64,000 nt of DNA from Halichondria panicea. Lineage: Eukaryota > Porifera > Demospongiae > Suberitida > Halichondriidae. The position numbers were made by a program, and so were the translations under genes. Positions 1-13,416 of this stretch are shown piece by piece. Numbering within the stretch: position 1 is the stretch's first letter; every line of letters begins with the position of its first letter. The notes beneath the pieces are model-generated. The model made no database searches and was not told the DNA's origin. It worked only from the letters and a program-made list of their open reading frames with translations. The DNA is taken from the NCBI RefSeq assembly GCF_963675165.1, contig NC_087382.1:62001-126000 (forward strand), given 5' to 3'.

Positions 1-90
1 TCTTTTTATTTGATGGTACTCTTTTTATTTGAGGGTACTCTTTTTATTTGAGGGTATATACTCTTTTTATTTGAGGGTACTTTTTTTAGT
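1..90. repeat. Short tandem repeat, about 20-bp unit
   Basis: Four or so degenerate head-to-tail copies of a unit containing CTTTTTATTTGAGGGTA run from the window edge. The array may extend beyond the window. The next 160 bases hold scattered related motifs (for example GTACCC) and nothing else recognisable. Confidence 0.75.
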
Positions 91-257
91 TCAGTACTCT
101 TCAGGTCATTATAATATGGAAGAGTAGGTACCTTCAAAAGAATTATTTGTGTACCTAAACTGATAAGAGTATCCCCAAGTGATAAAAAGTGTACCCCTGA
201 ATGTTTATTTTCTATACCAGTTTACAAAAAGAGTACCCCCTAGATACAAGTTATAGT

Positions 258-487
258 TACCGTATAGCGCGAAATTTTCGAGGGGCTTAATTTTCGTGGA
301 TTTCGTGGGTTAGCAATCCTACACGAAAATTAAGTCCACGAAAATCGTTCTTTACCTGCTATAACGTGCAAGATCTAAAGGCGTGGCTTCCGGTAAGCAG
401 TCATTCCGCGAACATTGTGCAACGAAATGGCTTTTAGAGGCCAATCCACGAAATATAAGTGCCTCGAAAATTTCGCGCTATACGGTA
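258..487. mobile_element. MITE with TACCGTATAGCGCG termini
   Basis: A 230-bp element whose two ends are near-perfect inverted copies of each other (TACCGTATAGCGCGAAATTT at the left, its reverse complement ending TATACGGTA at the right). It has no coding capacity. A TA dinucleotide at both edges fits a mariner-like TA target, but this is weak. A diverged copy in opposite orientation lies at about 52437-52661, inside an intron of phospholipase copy E. Confidence 0.75.
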
Positions 488-597
488 TAACACGGGCACA
501 AGGGATGTATGGAATATATTGCACTGAAGCACGAGGGCGCCAGCCCCGAGGGCTGAGTGCAATATATTCCATGCAGCCCGAGTGCACGTGTTATAAC
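486..597. repeat. Palindromic element, GTATAACACG/CGTGTTATAAC ends
   Basis: An imperfect hairpin of about 110 bp directly abutting the previous MITE. Arms contain GGAATATATTGCACT and its complement around a GC-rich loop. It has no coding content and is probably another non-autonomous inverted-repeat element. Confidence 0.6.
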
Positions 598-602
598 TAG
601 TT

Positions 603-1345
603 TATATCCCGAGGGCATAGCAACATAACACTGTCCTAGTAACACAATATAAACTGCACAAAAAAAGACAGAGACAACTCTAGACACAGCTCCATCTCTT
701 CTCTCTTCTAGACGCCAGTATATCTGCAGCCTATAAGATTGGCAACCGACGAATGGCTTGACACAAAATTGTTGGAGTTGTTCCAACGCTGAAATCTGCA
801 AAAGAGCCCCACCCCACTTCTGGTGCTGCAAAACAGCCCCGCCCCACCTACTGCTGCATAGAAACAGCCCCACCCCACTACTCAGTGCAGTGAATACATG
901 TTGGTGCTGGTCTAGTCTACGCTCGGCCTCATAACCAAGCCAAGAAAGCTCCCTTCTACACTGCTGCAAAACAGCTCATGCCCCCAGTAAAAAGAGCCAC
1001 TTCTAGTGCTACGGTGAAGCAGAATTGACATGCATCACGAGGTCGAGGACTAGGTCGATCTAGGAACACAGAATCTTCCACAAAATGAATCTTGGACAAT
1101 TTTAAAACCTGCATGGTTGCAAGAAGAAACTCCAGCAGTGCTGAACATTCATTCCTGCATGCATGGCTGGACATACTTTGATACTTGTTATTTCTCATGC
1201 GTATTAATTTAATTTTAATTAATTTAAATGCCAGAGGGGCGTTTTGTGGTCAGTGCAATATGACTTTTCAGCAGTGCAATATGACTTTTCAGCAGTGCAA
1301 TATGCTTCATATTGCACTTGGCAACAACATAGCAACGGGATATAA
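603..1345 (-). mobile_element. Dispersed element, copy 1 (related to 23947-24443)
   Basis: Both edges carry a TATATCCCG motif facing inward, followed by a GCTATG/GCATAGCAACA segment. Much of the interior is repeated, in reverse orientation, at 23947-24443, including short GTGGGGTGGGGCTGTTTC modules present in varying number. Near the right edge the motif GTGCAATATGACTTTTCAGC is tandemly repeated. No coherent protein is encoded. The type is unknown; the second copy has an unusually long flanking duplication. Confidence 0.6.
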
Positions 1346-1435
1346 ATACATATAATTATACTCTAATTTTGGCACTAATATTGCGCCATACTTTTTGACC
1401 CTGAAAATTTGTATGACTTTCATACCACATATATA

Positions 1436-1830
1436 GAGTAATCACCCAATTCACGGACATACTACTATACTATTCCGGACGCTCGTAGCAAACAAACGGA
1501 TTATCATATCACCTCGGATTTGGTATCACCGTGTAGCCCTACCATAGGTAGATTAATCCTCCAAGAATCAGCTTCTGAAAGTAAGAAGTCTACAAGCTAC
1601 TGCAACAAATACACGCGTCAAAAGTCGGTCAAAACCACCAATTTGCAGACAGCGCTTTTTTTTCTAGCGAACGTACTTCAAGGAGCTTGCAAACTTGTGC
1701 AGGTAGTAGTACTACCCTAGTGCTAGCTACGTCTGACAAAACTAGAATCACTCTCTAAAGACTCCAGCTGCAGCAAGTCAGCAAACCCATCTTGTAACCT
1801 AATCTGAGGTCAGACACGCCTACTAATTAT
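1436..1830 (+). repeat. Duplicated segment, copy 1 of 2 (with 18257-18650)
   Basis: About 400 bp almost identical to 18257-18650, starting at a shared ATATAGAGTAATCA. The second copy lies just upstream of a pogo-type transposase pseudogene, so this could be the detached 5' end of a related element. No convincing gene is seen in it. From 1830 to the gene starting at 2024 there is only a short repeat containing GTGTTCTGTAGCAAAAAACA. Confidence 0.65.
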
Positions 1831-2023
1831 TACTATAATAACAAAACTGTGTTCTGTAGCAAAAAACATTAACAAAAATGATAAAATATAAATTCTAACT
1901 ACAGTGCATGGGCATGTGTGTATGTACGTGTGTCGGTTAGTTCAACAGTCTCAGAAAATTGTGTTCTGTAGCAAAAAACATGACCAAATTAAATTCTAAC
2001 TACAGTGGGCATGTGTGTGTCGG

Positions 2024-6031
<4,008 letters not shown>

Positions 6032-6179
6032 GATATGGCGACAGTGTATGTGTGCATGTGACTATAGGGGCTGACCCTTTACTCAAAAACACCTTTAACT
6101 CGAGCACCACTGACATGCTCGCTTTTCCTCCAAAGAATTAACTTCACCCAAAACCTAGCCTCGAATTCCAGCCTCTTTC

Positions 6180-6470
6180 AGTCTTTGCAAAAATATGAAG
6201 TTGGGAGGGCGTGGCCAGACTACTATATGAGCCCCCCCTTGCAAAAAATCTTCCTACACCACTGATGTATATGTGCAAGTATTTTATTTATGTGGTACAT
6301 GTCAGTCTATACAGCTAATTGGTATAGCCTTGTTCATATGCATGTTCTACCCTTACTGTTCATAGCCTCCATACTGATGTCAGGAGCGTAGCCAGGATTT
6401 TTTGGAAGAGGGGCAAAACACACACACTATCACCGCGCAGCGCCAAAATTTTGACCGGAAGCCACGCCTC
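6180..6470. repeat. Transposon end fragments, CAGTGGTGTAGG / CAGGAGCGTAGCC
   Basis: Two hAT-like termini: one ends in CACCACTG at about 6273 (element body to the left), the other begins CAGGAGCGTAGCCAGG at about 6385 (body to the right). They resemble the CAGGGG/CAGTGG ends of elements elsewhere in the window. No complete element can be delimited. Confidence 0.4.
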
Positions 6471-6620
6471 TTAATTATGACGGCACAATTGACTTCTTAG
6501 AAGACATGTGACTACTTGGAAAGAGTGATTAACAAGTAATTGACAATATTCATTATCAGTATCAGAGGAGGCGACACACTAGCTCTGTTTAAACAAGAAA
6601 AAACACAAACAAGTGTAGAG

Positions 6621-7943
6621 ATGGCAGCACCTAACCAGAAAAGGACAATAGGATTCGATTGTGAGTTTGTGAAGCCACCACCTTCGGAATACGTCCAGTC
6701 ACTGTGTCCAGTTTGTCTCCAGATTATTCGAGAGCCCCACCAGGTCACATGTTGTGGAAAGAAGTTTTGCCAAGCTTGTATTGAACACGTCAAAGCAACT
6801 AAAAATGTGTGCCCAACTTGCAAAACAATAGAGTTTTCGAATTTCCCCGACATAGGTGTAAAACAATTACTCTACGATTTGAAGGTTCGCTGTAGCAACA
6901 AGAGAGACGGGTGTGAGTGGACGGGGAAACTGAGAAAGCTTGATGAGCACCTCAATACAGATCCACGACCAGAAAAACAACTCAATGGATGTCAGTTTGT
7001 CGAGATCGATTGCATCTATAATTGCAGGAACCATCAGCAGCGAAGGTACATCCTATCCCACCAAGATAAAAATTGCCCCAGACGACCAATCAGTTGTGAG
7101 CATTGCCATGACTACAAATCTACCTATGATGATGTCACCAACAACCACTGGCCTGTGTGTGGATTCTTCCCTGTCCCCTGCCCTAACCAGTGCGGTTCAA
7201 CTATCCAACGTCAGAATATAGACAGCCATGTTGCCGATGAGTGCCCCCTGACCACCATCAACTGTGACTTCCACCACGTAGGCTGTGCTGTGGAACGCCA
7301 TCGAAAAGACATGCCAGAACATCTGAGAGAGAATCCACTCACACACGTCTCTCTATTGGCCACCAGTCATGCCAAGCAACAATCTGAGATTACACAACAA
7401 AGAGAAGAAATCACCAGTTTGAAAGCTGATGTTAAAACTGATCTGGAGCGAATGCAACAACTGCTCACGACAGCACCACCTCCCATCGTGAACTCTATAC
7501 CTCTTGGTCCCCCTGTCCTTACAATGACTGAATTTCAACGGCACAAAAAAACTAACAACCGCTGGTTCTCCCTTCCAGTCTACACCTACCATCAAGGATA
7601 CAAGATCTGTCTCAGAGTGAACGCTAACGGCTTCGCCAAAGGCAAAGGAACACACGTCTCAGTGTGGGTGCACTTCATGAGAGGAGAGTTTGATGATTCT
7701 CTGAAATGGCCGTTTCGTGGTGTGATTTCATTTCAATTACTGGACCAGGTCAATAGCGACCATAAAACAGGCACAAACATCTATGACGATAAAACATCTA
7801 ACAAGAACTGTACCAGAGTGACAGAGGGAGAGAGATCAGAAGGGCGAGGAAAAGCAACGTTCATTGCTCACACTGAACTGGAGCCCAAATATTTACGAAA
7901 CGACACCCTTCTCTTCCAAATACACAAAGTAGAACTGAAGTAG
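6621..7943 (+). CDS. TRAF-like RING, TRAF-zinc-finger and MATH domain protein
   Basis: Intronless, 440 residues from ATG 6621. The frame is open upstream, but the paralogue at 21329 conserves this ATG and the sequence after it. RING at about residues 29-67 with Cys29, Cys32, Cys45, Cys50, Cys53, Cys64 and Cys67; the usual histidine of CGHxFC is Lys (CGKKFC). TRAF-type zinc fingers span about 100-240. A short coiled coil at about 265-300 is rich in Gln/Glu/Lys. A C-terminal MATH (TRAF-C) domain at about 320-438 contains RWFSLPVY, GYKICLRVNANG and VSFQL-like strands. The order matches TRAF4/TRAF6-type adaptors and E3 ligases that couple receptors to NF-kB and MAPK signalling in the cytoplasm. 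Whether the RING binds E2 without the His ligand is unknown. The whole locus (about 6495-8133) is duplicated at 21213-23243. Confidence 0.88.
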   Translation: MAAPNQKRTIGFDCEFVKPPPSEYVQSLCPVCLQIIREPHQVTCCGKKFCQACIEHVKATKNVCPTCKTIEFSNFPDIGVKQLLYDLKVRCSNKRDGCEWTGKLRKLDEHLNTDPRPEKQLNGCQFVEIDCIYNCRNHQQRRYILSHQDKNCPRRPISCEHCHDYKSTYDDVTNNHWPVCGFFPVPCPNQCGSTIQRQNIDSHVADECPLTTINCDFHHVGCAVERHRKDMPEHLRENPLTHVSLLATSHAKQQSEITQQREEITSLKADVKTDLERMQQLLTTAPPPIVNSIPLGPPVLTMTEFQRHKKTNNRWFSLPVYTYHQGYKICLRVNANGFAKGKGTHVSVWVHFMRGEFDDSLKWPFRGVISFQLLDQVNSDHKTGTNIYDDKTSNKNCTRVTEGERSEGRGKATFIAHTELEPKYLRNDTLLFQIHKVELK

Positions 7944-8202
7944 TTGCTTTAAGAGTGCATGATAACTACACAGACAATTATAACTGCAATAGTATACTAT
8001 AGTGTAGACTGCTACGTGCATGTGATGTACATTGAAAATTGGTTAGCACTAAGTTTTGTATCTAACACAAGAAAAGGGTAGAGAGGATGGTAATGTTAGA
8101 GGGTGGGGCAATAGGTAAGGATGACAATCTCTATCATTGTACTATGGTTGCACCAAAGATCAAAGGCTTCAGTTGTAGTTTATACTACTTATACAACCTG
8201 TC

Positions 8203-8270
8203 TGACCACAGCCATGGTATATGGCAGTTATACCCTAGTGTATAACTGCCATATACCATGGCTGTGGTCA
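8203..8270. repeat. Near-perfect 68-bp hairpin
   Basis: Arms of 30 bp (TGACCACAGCCATGGTATAT and onward) around an 8-base loop. It lies 260 bp downstream of the TRAF-like gene, just beyond the end of the duplicated block. It is probably a small non-autonomous element. Confidence 0.7.
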
Positions 8271-8279
8271 AACTACATG

Positions 8280-8970
8280 TACAGCTAGAACTGAATACAG
8301 TATCCCACCTTTGCAACAAAATTGACACACTGTTTCAATTAAAACAATGACACACTACTCAATTCAATCAATATTAGCAATATTAGAGTTAGAGAGAATT
8401 CAATACAAAACAGACTACTAATGATTTTAGTCAACATAAAAAGAGCCAAGTTCGAGTGATGAATAGTTCCAAAAAGGAGGCAAATTTCGAAGAACTTCGT
8501 GATCGTGAATCGAACGATACTGGTTTGTTTGTGTTGCTTTTTTTCAACTTTCAACATTGGTTGTCACAACCTGCTTATTACATTGCTGCATGGGACCAGG
8601 AGCAGTAAGAAGGGTCCAGACTGCCAAGTGTTTCTCAGACTAAAGAGACTGCACTGCACTGGGCCAGTACAGTAGGCTTGTGGAATGATATTTTGGGGTA
8701 CATTTGCACTCTTTGTAGACAAGTAGCACCAGTGTACTTTCTTGAAGTGCCTTCTATAAAGATGCAGAAACACAGCCTTCACAATTGCTTGCTTGAATCA
8801 TAGACGCTTGCTTGAATCAGCCATCGCTTTTTAAAAAAAATAGCAAATTCATTGCATAGCTATAGCAACAGTGACGTCAAACAGTAGTTATAAGCATATT
8901 CATTGAAGAAGCATGACAGGAAGTAGCTAAACATAGTAGTACAGTTCTAAACATAGTACAAGCCAGAACT
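8280..8970. other. Intergenic, no gene seen
   Basis: Non-coding-looking AT-rich sequence. Short open frames on the minus strand have no recognisable motif. No repeat match elsewhere in the window was noticed. Confidence 0.5.
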
Positions 8971-9090
8971 ATGGCCTCGAGTGGTATATTTGCTTTACAC
9001 GCTCGAGTAATCAGATAAACCAACTCGGCTGCGCCTCGTGGTTTATCAGATTACTCTCGCGTGTAAATCAAATATACCACTCGAGGCCAT
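8971..9090. repeat. 120-bp palindrome ending ATGGCCTCGAG
   Basis: Both halves are inverted copies: left ATGGCCTCGAGTGGTATATT, right its complement, with an inner GATAAACCA/TGGTTTATC pair around CTCGGCTGCGCCTCG. It is a typical small MITE with no coding content. Confidence 0.75.
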
Positions 9091-9126
9091 TGTTTAACTA
9101 TAACCATAGATTACTCTTCAATCTAT

Positions 9127-9240
9127 GCTATAACTTAGCACGGTAGTGCTAATAGTAGGGTTGGGTCGAAAACAGCAAAAAGGCCCCCTCTGGATCTCAC
9201 CCAAGAAGCAAGACAAAGTTATTTTGAGTTATATATCTGT
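9127..9240. repeat. Dispersed repeat, copy 1 (with 57183-57260)
   Basis: Begins TAGCACGGTAGTGCTAATAG and shares GGTTGGGTCGAAAACAGCAA and AAGGCCCCC with 57183-57260. It has no protein. The following 9240-10140 stretch holds no recognisable gene; a short minus-strand frame at 9587-9952 has no known motif. Confidence 0.6.
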
Positions 9241-10140
9241 TGCCCATATCATTTGTGACATTTGTGTGAAATATGAACTGAATTGAACATTGTATGAAAA
9301 AGTTATAAAAACAGCAAAACTAAAAAAACAACCACTTTTTGTTCATCTTCTCCTCACGTTCTTCCGCGAGATAATCTAGAGAACTGTAGCTCTACAGCAC
9401 AAACTAGACACATATTAGTGTCCTCTGTCGCCTTGGGTACGTCCAGAACTAATCGCTTTCCCTCGAAGTTAAATTTGCTAGGGTGTAAGCTATGGCTTCT
9501 TTATTAGGTGCAGAGGTCAGTTCGCCATTGTTTTCCTACTGAGCATGCTCAGACATAGCAGACAGCATGGCCACACCCCTCTTATCTTAGCAACCCTTGA
9601 GCAGTTGAGGTCTATAGCAACAGTAGTGTTTTGCACTGTCGATTCTTACCGCTCCAGTTAATGCTCGCAAAGTGAAGCTGCATTCTGAGCCCGTGCTCTG
9701 AGTTAGCTTGTGATAATAAATTATTGCATGCATAAGACCAAAAAACTTCATGAAAATTATCATAACAGACACAAACTGCAACAGTGCAAATAAAAATTCA
9801 GTACAGTTAGCTAGATCTAGATCTAGCTCTTTTTTATCATAGTAAAGCTGGGTGAATTGCCACCTACTGAAGATATTTGATCTAGCTAGCACCATAGATA
9901 AATGGTACCTGTGAAGAAAAAAGTGTAGATACAAACAAGTGTAAAAAAACATTTGTGAAAAAAATTATGGTGAGAAGTAGGGTAGCATGTTGGATGAGCT
10001 GCTCAAAAGGATGTGAACAAGATGAGTAACCCTAAAATGAACGACCATTAGAATAGACACAAAACGTAATTACTTAAAATATTGTATGTGGTTTCCCAGG
10101 ACTATTTATAAAATAACGCATGCATGCAGTGAAAAAATTT

Positions 10141-10692
10141 TACAAACAAGTGCAAAAAACATTTTGTGAAAAAATGGGGAAGAGTAGGGTTGGAAGAGCA
10201 TGTGCACTGAAGTAACAAAACGTTCGAAAACAAGATTGTGGGTTGGTATAGTCTTGCATGCTCCAACTAATTGAGGGTGGGGCACGATCTTTAACAGTTG
10301 GGTCCAGCACTACTTCGAGTTTTGGGTAGGCAGGGCTCATCTGTAGAGTCTCAAATTTAATATTAATTTTACACCTATAGTGTTTCGGTGCTGTAACAGA
10401 AAGAAACGTTAATTTGAAAAAGCCTCATTCAAAGCGTCATTATGTAGAAACACATACAAGTTGATGGTCAAATAGGTGATCGAGCGTCTCAAATAAAGAA
10501 AGAGGTGTAACGAGAAGTAGTGCTGGACCCAACTGTTAAAGATCGTGCCCCACCCTCAACTAGTTGGAGCATGCAAGACTATACCAACCCACAATCTTGT
10601 TTTCGAACTTTTTGTTACTTCAGTGCACATGCTCTTCCAACCCTACTCTTCCCCATTTTTTCACAAAATGTTTTTGCACTTGTATAATTATG
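10141..10692. mobile_element. Long inverted-repeat element, arms of about 178 bp
   Basis: Arms 10141-10318 and 10513-10692 are more than 90% complementary by eye (for example TTAACAGTTGGGTCCAGCAC and its complement), separated by about 195 bp. Open frames in the arms are mirror images of one another and not genes. A shorter related stretch precedes it at about 9945-10000. It is probably a fold-back transposon. Confidence 0.75.
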
Positions 10693-10804
10693 ACTGTACT
10701 AGCCGGTTGTTTCTCCATGTAACCAATCCTAGATTATATCATCTATATACCTTCCTAATGACGTCATAGTAGCTGGTAGGTTGTATAATAGCAGCATTTA
10801 ATAT

Positions 10805-11220
10805 ATAGTAGTATAGTAGTAGCACTGGTAGCGCTGGTAGTACTGGTAGCAGTAGTAGAGTAAAGGATGGAAATTCAAGCTACATGAAAATCCGGTCGAT
10901 TTAGCACGACGGCTAGCAAAAACAGAAAGAGCTATGCAGAAACTAACTTGACACATAAAGAGAAACATACCTTGTAATCGATCTGGTGCGGTATCAGCTT
11001 CACAGCTTTCTTTATAATGAGGTAATGAGCATGCAAAATAAACGTGCGGATAATTGCATTTTCGGAGAATGCTATGCAATTTCGAGTTGAGCTACTTAGA
11101 GCATCAATTAGCTAAATCTGAGTTTGCCATCAGCTTTTTCATGTCCACTTTACTCTGGATTAACCTTTAGCTGAGCAGAAACAGCTGCACTGGTGCACAA
11201 AACTTGCTGAGAAGTATTCG
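10805..11220. repeat. Left arm of a large palindrome
   Basis: Starts with a short GGTAGC-type repeat (10805-10858), then GAGTAAAG and a unique stretch. The arm pairs with 11680-11898 plus 15137-15280, so it is the left half of a palindrome whose right half was later split by the 11899-15127 insertion. The minus-strand frame at 10798-11079 is a by-product of this arm. Confidence 0.7.
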
Positions 11221-11679
11221 CACAAAACTACTAGGTCAGCATTAATACCTACAAGTCAATTATCGAGGGCTAGCCGCACCTTGCTGTTGCTATGGTATTA
11301 ATGCTGACCTAGTACTTTTTGTGTGAATACAGAAACAGCTGCACTGCTGCACAAAACTTGCTGAGAAGTATTCGCACAAAACTACTAGGTCAGCATTAAT
11401 ACCTACAAGTCAATTATCGAGGGCTAGCCGCACCTTGCTGTTGCTATGGTATTAATGCTGACCTAGTACTTTTTGTGTGAATACAGAAACAGCTGCACTG
11501 CTGCACAAAACTTGCTGAGAAGTATTCGCACAAAACTACTAGGTCAGCATTAATACCTACAAGTCAATTATCGAGGGCTAGCCGCACCTTGCTGTTGCTA
11601 TGGTATTAATGCTGACCTAGTACTTTTTGTGTGAATACAGAAACAGCTGCACTGCTGCACAAAACTTGCTGAGAAGTAT
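11180..11679. repeat. Three tandem 154-bp units, each with a 117-bp inverted-repeat element
   Basis: Elements at 11214-11330, 11368-11484 and 11522-11638 are essentially identical, each with ends GTATTCGCACAAAACTACTA and its near complement and an inner GGTCAGCATTAATACC pair. They are separated by an identical 37-bp spacer, so a spacer-plus-element block was duplicated in tandem. The array lies at the centre of the palindrome described at 10805-11220; the mirror point is near 11680. Confidence 0.85.
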
Positions 11680-12327
11680 TACTTCTCAGCAAGTTTTGTG
11701 CAGCAGTGCAGCTGTTTCTGCTCAGCTAAAGGTTAATCCAGAGTAAAGTGGACATGAAAAAGCTGATGGCAAACTCAGATTTAGCTAATTGATGCTCTAA
11801 GTAGCTCAACTCGAAATTGCATAGCATTCTCCGAAAATGCAATTATCCGCACATTTATTTTGCATGCTCATTACCTCATTATAAAGAAAGCTGCGAAGTA
11901 GCCTCGATCCCAGGCGGAGTTTTCGCTTTTATAACAGTTAGGCGAACAACTGGGCCTGGTACTAGTTATCTGCGCATGCGTCAAATTTCATTGTATATTT
12001 GTGGTCGGCAAAAATATTTAATAAATCAATAATAGAAATTTGTACACAGAAAATGCACAGAGTGAGTACACAAAAGATGCACATAGGGAGCTGCTTCACA
12101 AAGGCCTGGGGAGTTGCCAGTTGCGCTGCAGCACAATTACAGTGACCCAGGGCAACTCAGGATGATTGAATGCCTTCAAATTACGTTTCAAAAAGATTTA
12201 GCAGGCTGCTGGACTTCTCTGATTCTAGGCCCCAACTCGTAACTCAGTTAAATTTTGCTTGAGAAAACGTAGATTCTCTTGATGTCTCTGAGCTACCCAG
12301 CAACACTCGAATGAGCAGGTCATACTC

Positions 12328-13142
12328 TAGCCTCGACCCCAGGCCGATCAGTCTCCAATTGAACGCTAGGTCGCCTACTATAGGCCTGGTATTGATTGTA
12401 TTTGGGCGTGATCTGGGCGTGGTTTTTTAATACATAAAAACAAATTGACTTGTGGTACAACAAAAAATGAATCCTCCAACAGTGGTCTTCAACAACAGCC
12501 TCTGGGGCAGTATACAGCAGGAAATACTTCCCAGAAGACACTTCTTTGGCAGTGGCAATCAAATCTTTGTCGATTCCTTTATTGCTACTGAGGATGGCAG
12601 CAGAAACACCTCTATTGTTTAGACTCCTGATCTGGTCAATCATGAGTCTCATGATGAGAGATACAAGGGGAGAGACAATTAACAAGAACAACACTTTTGT
12701 CAACAGGAGGAGCCTTGGTCCTACCTAGCTTGTAGTCCATTAAAAAGGGTAGCAACTGATATAGCAGAGAGACTTGCCATACCCCGTTGGGAACCAGATA
12801 AACACGTCCCTTCCCTCAAACAGGAGCTTGAGAGCCTGGGCCTGTTCTGCCATGAGATCGAGAGTGAGGCCATCTTGCTTCAAACAAGACAACGCGTTGC
12901 ATGCCATAGCTAGCTAGCTAGCTATAAATTGAGAACATGACACGGAGCTAAATTACTGTAACTTTTACGGGAGTAAAATGCCTCTACGTACACCTTTAGT
13001 ATTACAGAAAAAAAGCAGGAAACAAAATGTAAAGAATCTCTGCTTTTGTTTCCTGTTCCTGCCACGCCCAGATACAATCAATACCAGGCCGTATTTTTCA
13101 ACTTCGTTCTATTAAAAAAAAATCGGCCTGGGACCGAGGCTA
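12328..13142. mobile_element. TAGCCTCG-family element (M2) with RecQ helicase cargo
   Basis: 815 bp, ends TAGCCTCGACCCCAGGCCGA and complement, with inner pairing GGCCTGGTATTGATTGTAT. Perfect 9-bp target duplication GTCATACTC at 12319-12327 and 13143-13151. Nested inside M1. The cargo is a RecQ-like helicase fragment on the minus strand. Host-gene or other-element sequence held between Mutator-like ends recalls Pack-MULEs. Confidence 0.85.
12455..12907 (-). pseudogene. RecQ-like DNA helicase fragment
   Basis: Reads from an ATG at 12907 on the minus strand: an N-terminal stretch including GLTLDLMAEQAQALKLLFEG, then the Walker A motif WFPTGYGKSLCY, then after frame breaks SPLVSL, IDQIRSLNNRG, AAILSSNKGID and YTAPEAVVE. 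This covers helicase motifs I, Ia and Ib of RecQ-family proteins; motif II (DEAH) and everything beyond is absent. There is a stop or shift near 12735, another near 12675 and a small duplication (IMRLM). With only about 150 of more than 350 helicase-core residues it cannot be a working helicase. It lies wholly inside transposon M2. Confidence 0.82.
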
Positions 13143-13416
13143 GTCATACTCCAGTCCTGTGAGTATAGGACAATATTAAAAGAAACCAAAGACGGTTAAA
13201 CCCTTACCTCAAACTGTCCAGTCTCGTCCGTTAGTATAGCCAAGAGGAGCACTGTTGGGATAGCTGGATATTAGCCATTGCTCCTGTACAGAGAAGTAGA
13301 CATTTTAAATACGTGTAAATCTATACATATTAAATTTCTCGTATTAAACAGGTTAGTGTCATTGTCGACGAGCTGATAATCGCAGCACCAAGTTCTCTAG
13401 CTCACACTCTTCACTT

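Noticed and set aside
478-969. 163-residue minus-strand frame
   Set aside because: It crosses a hairpin element and part of a dispersed repeat, has no domain, and the repeat's other copy does not keep the frame.
11214-11638. Regular spaced repeats resembling a CRISPR array
   Set aside because: The spacers are identical, the repeat is a 117-bp inverted-repeat element, and the host is eukaryotic.
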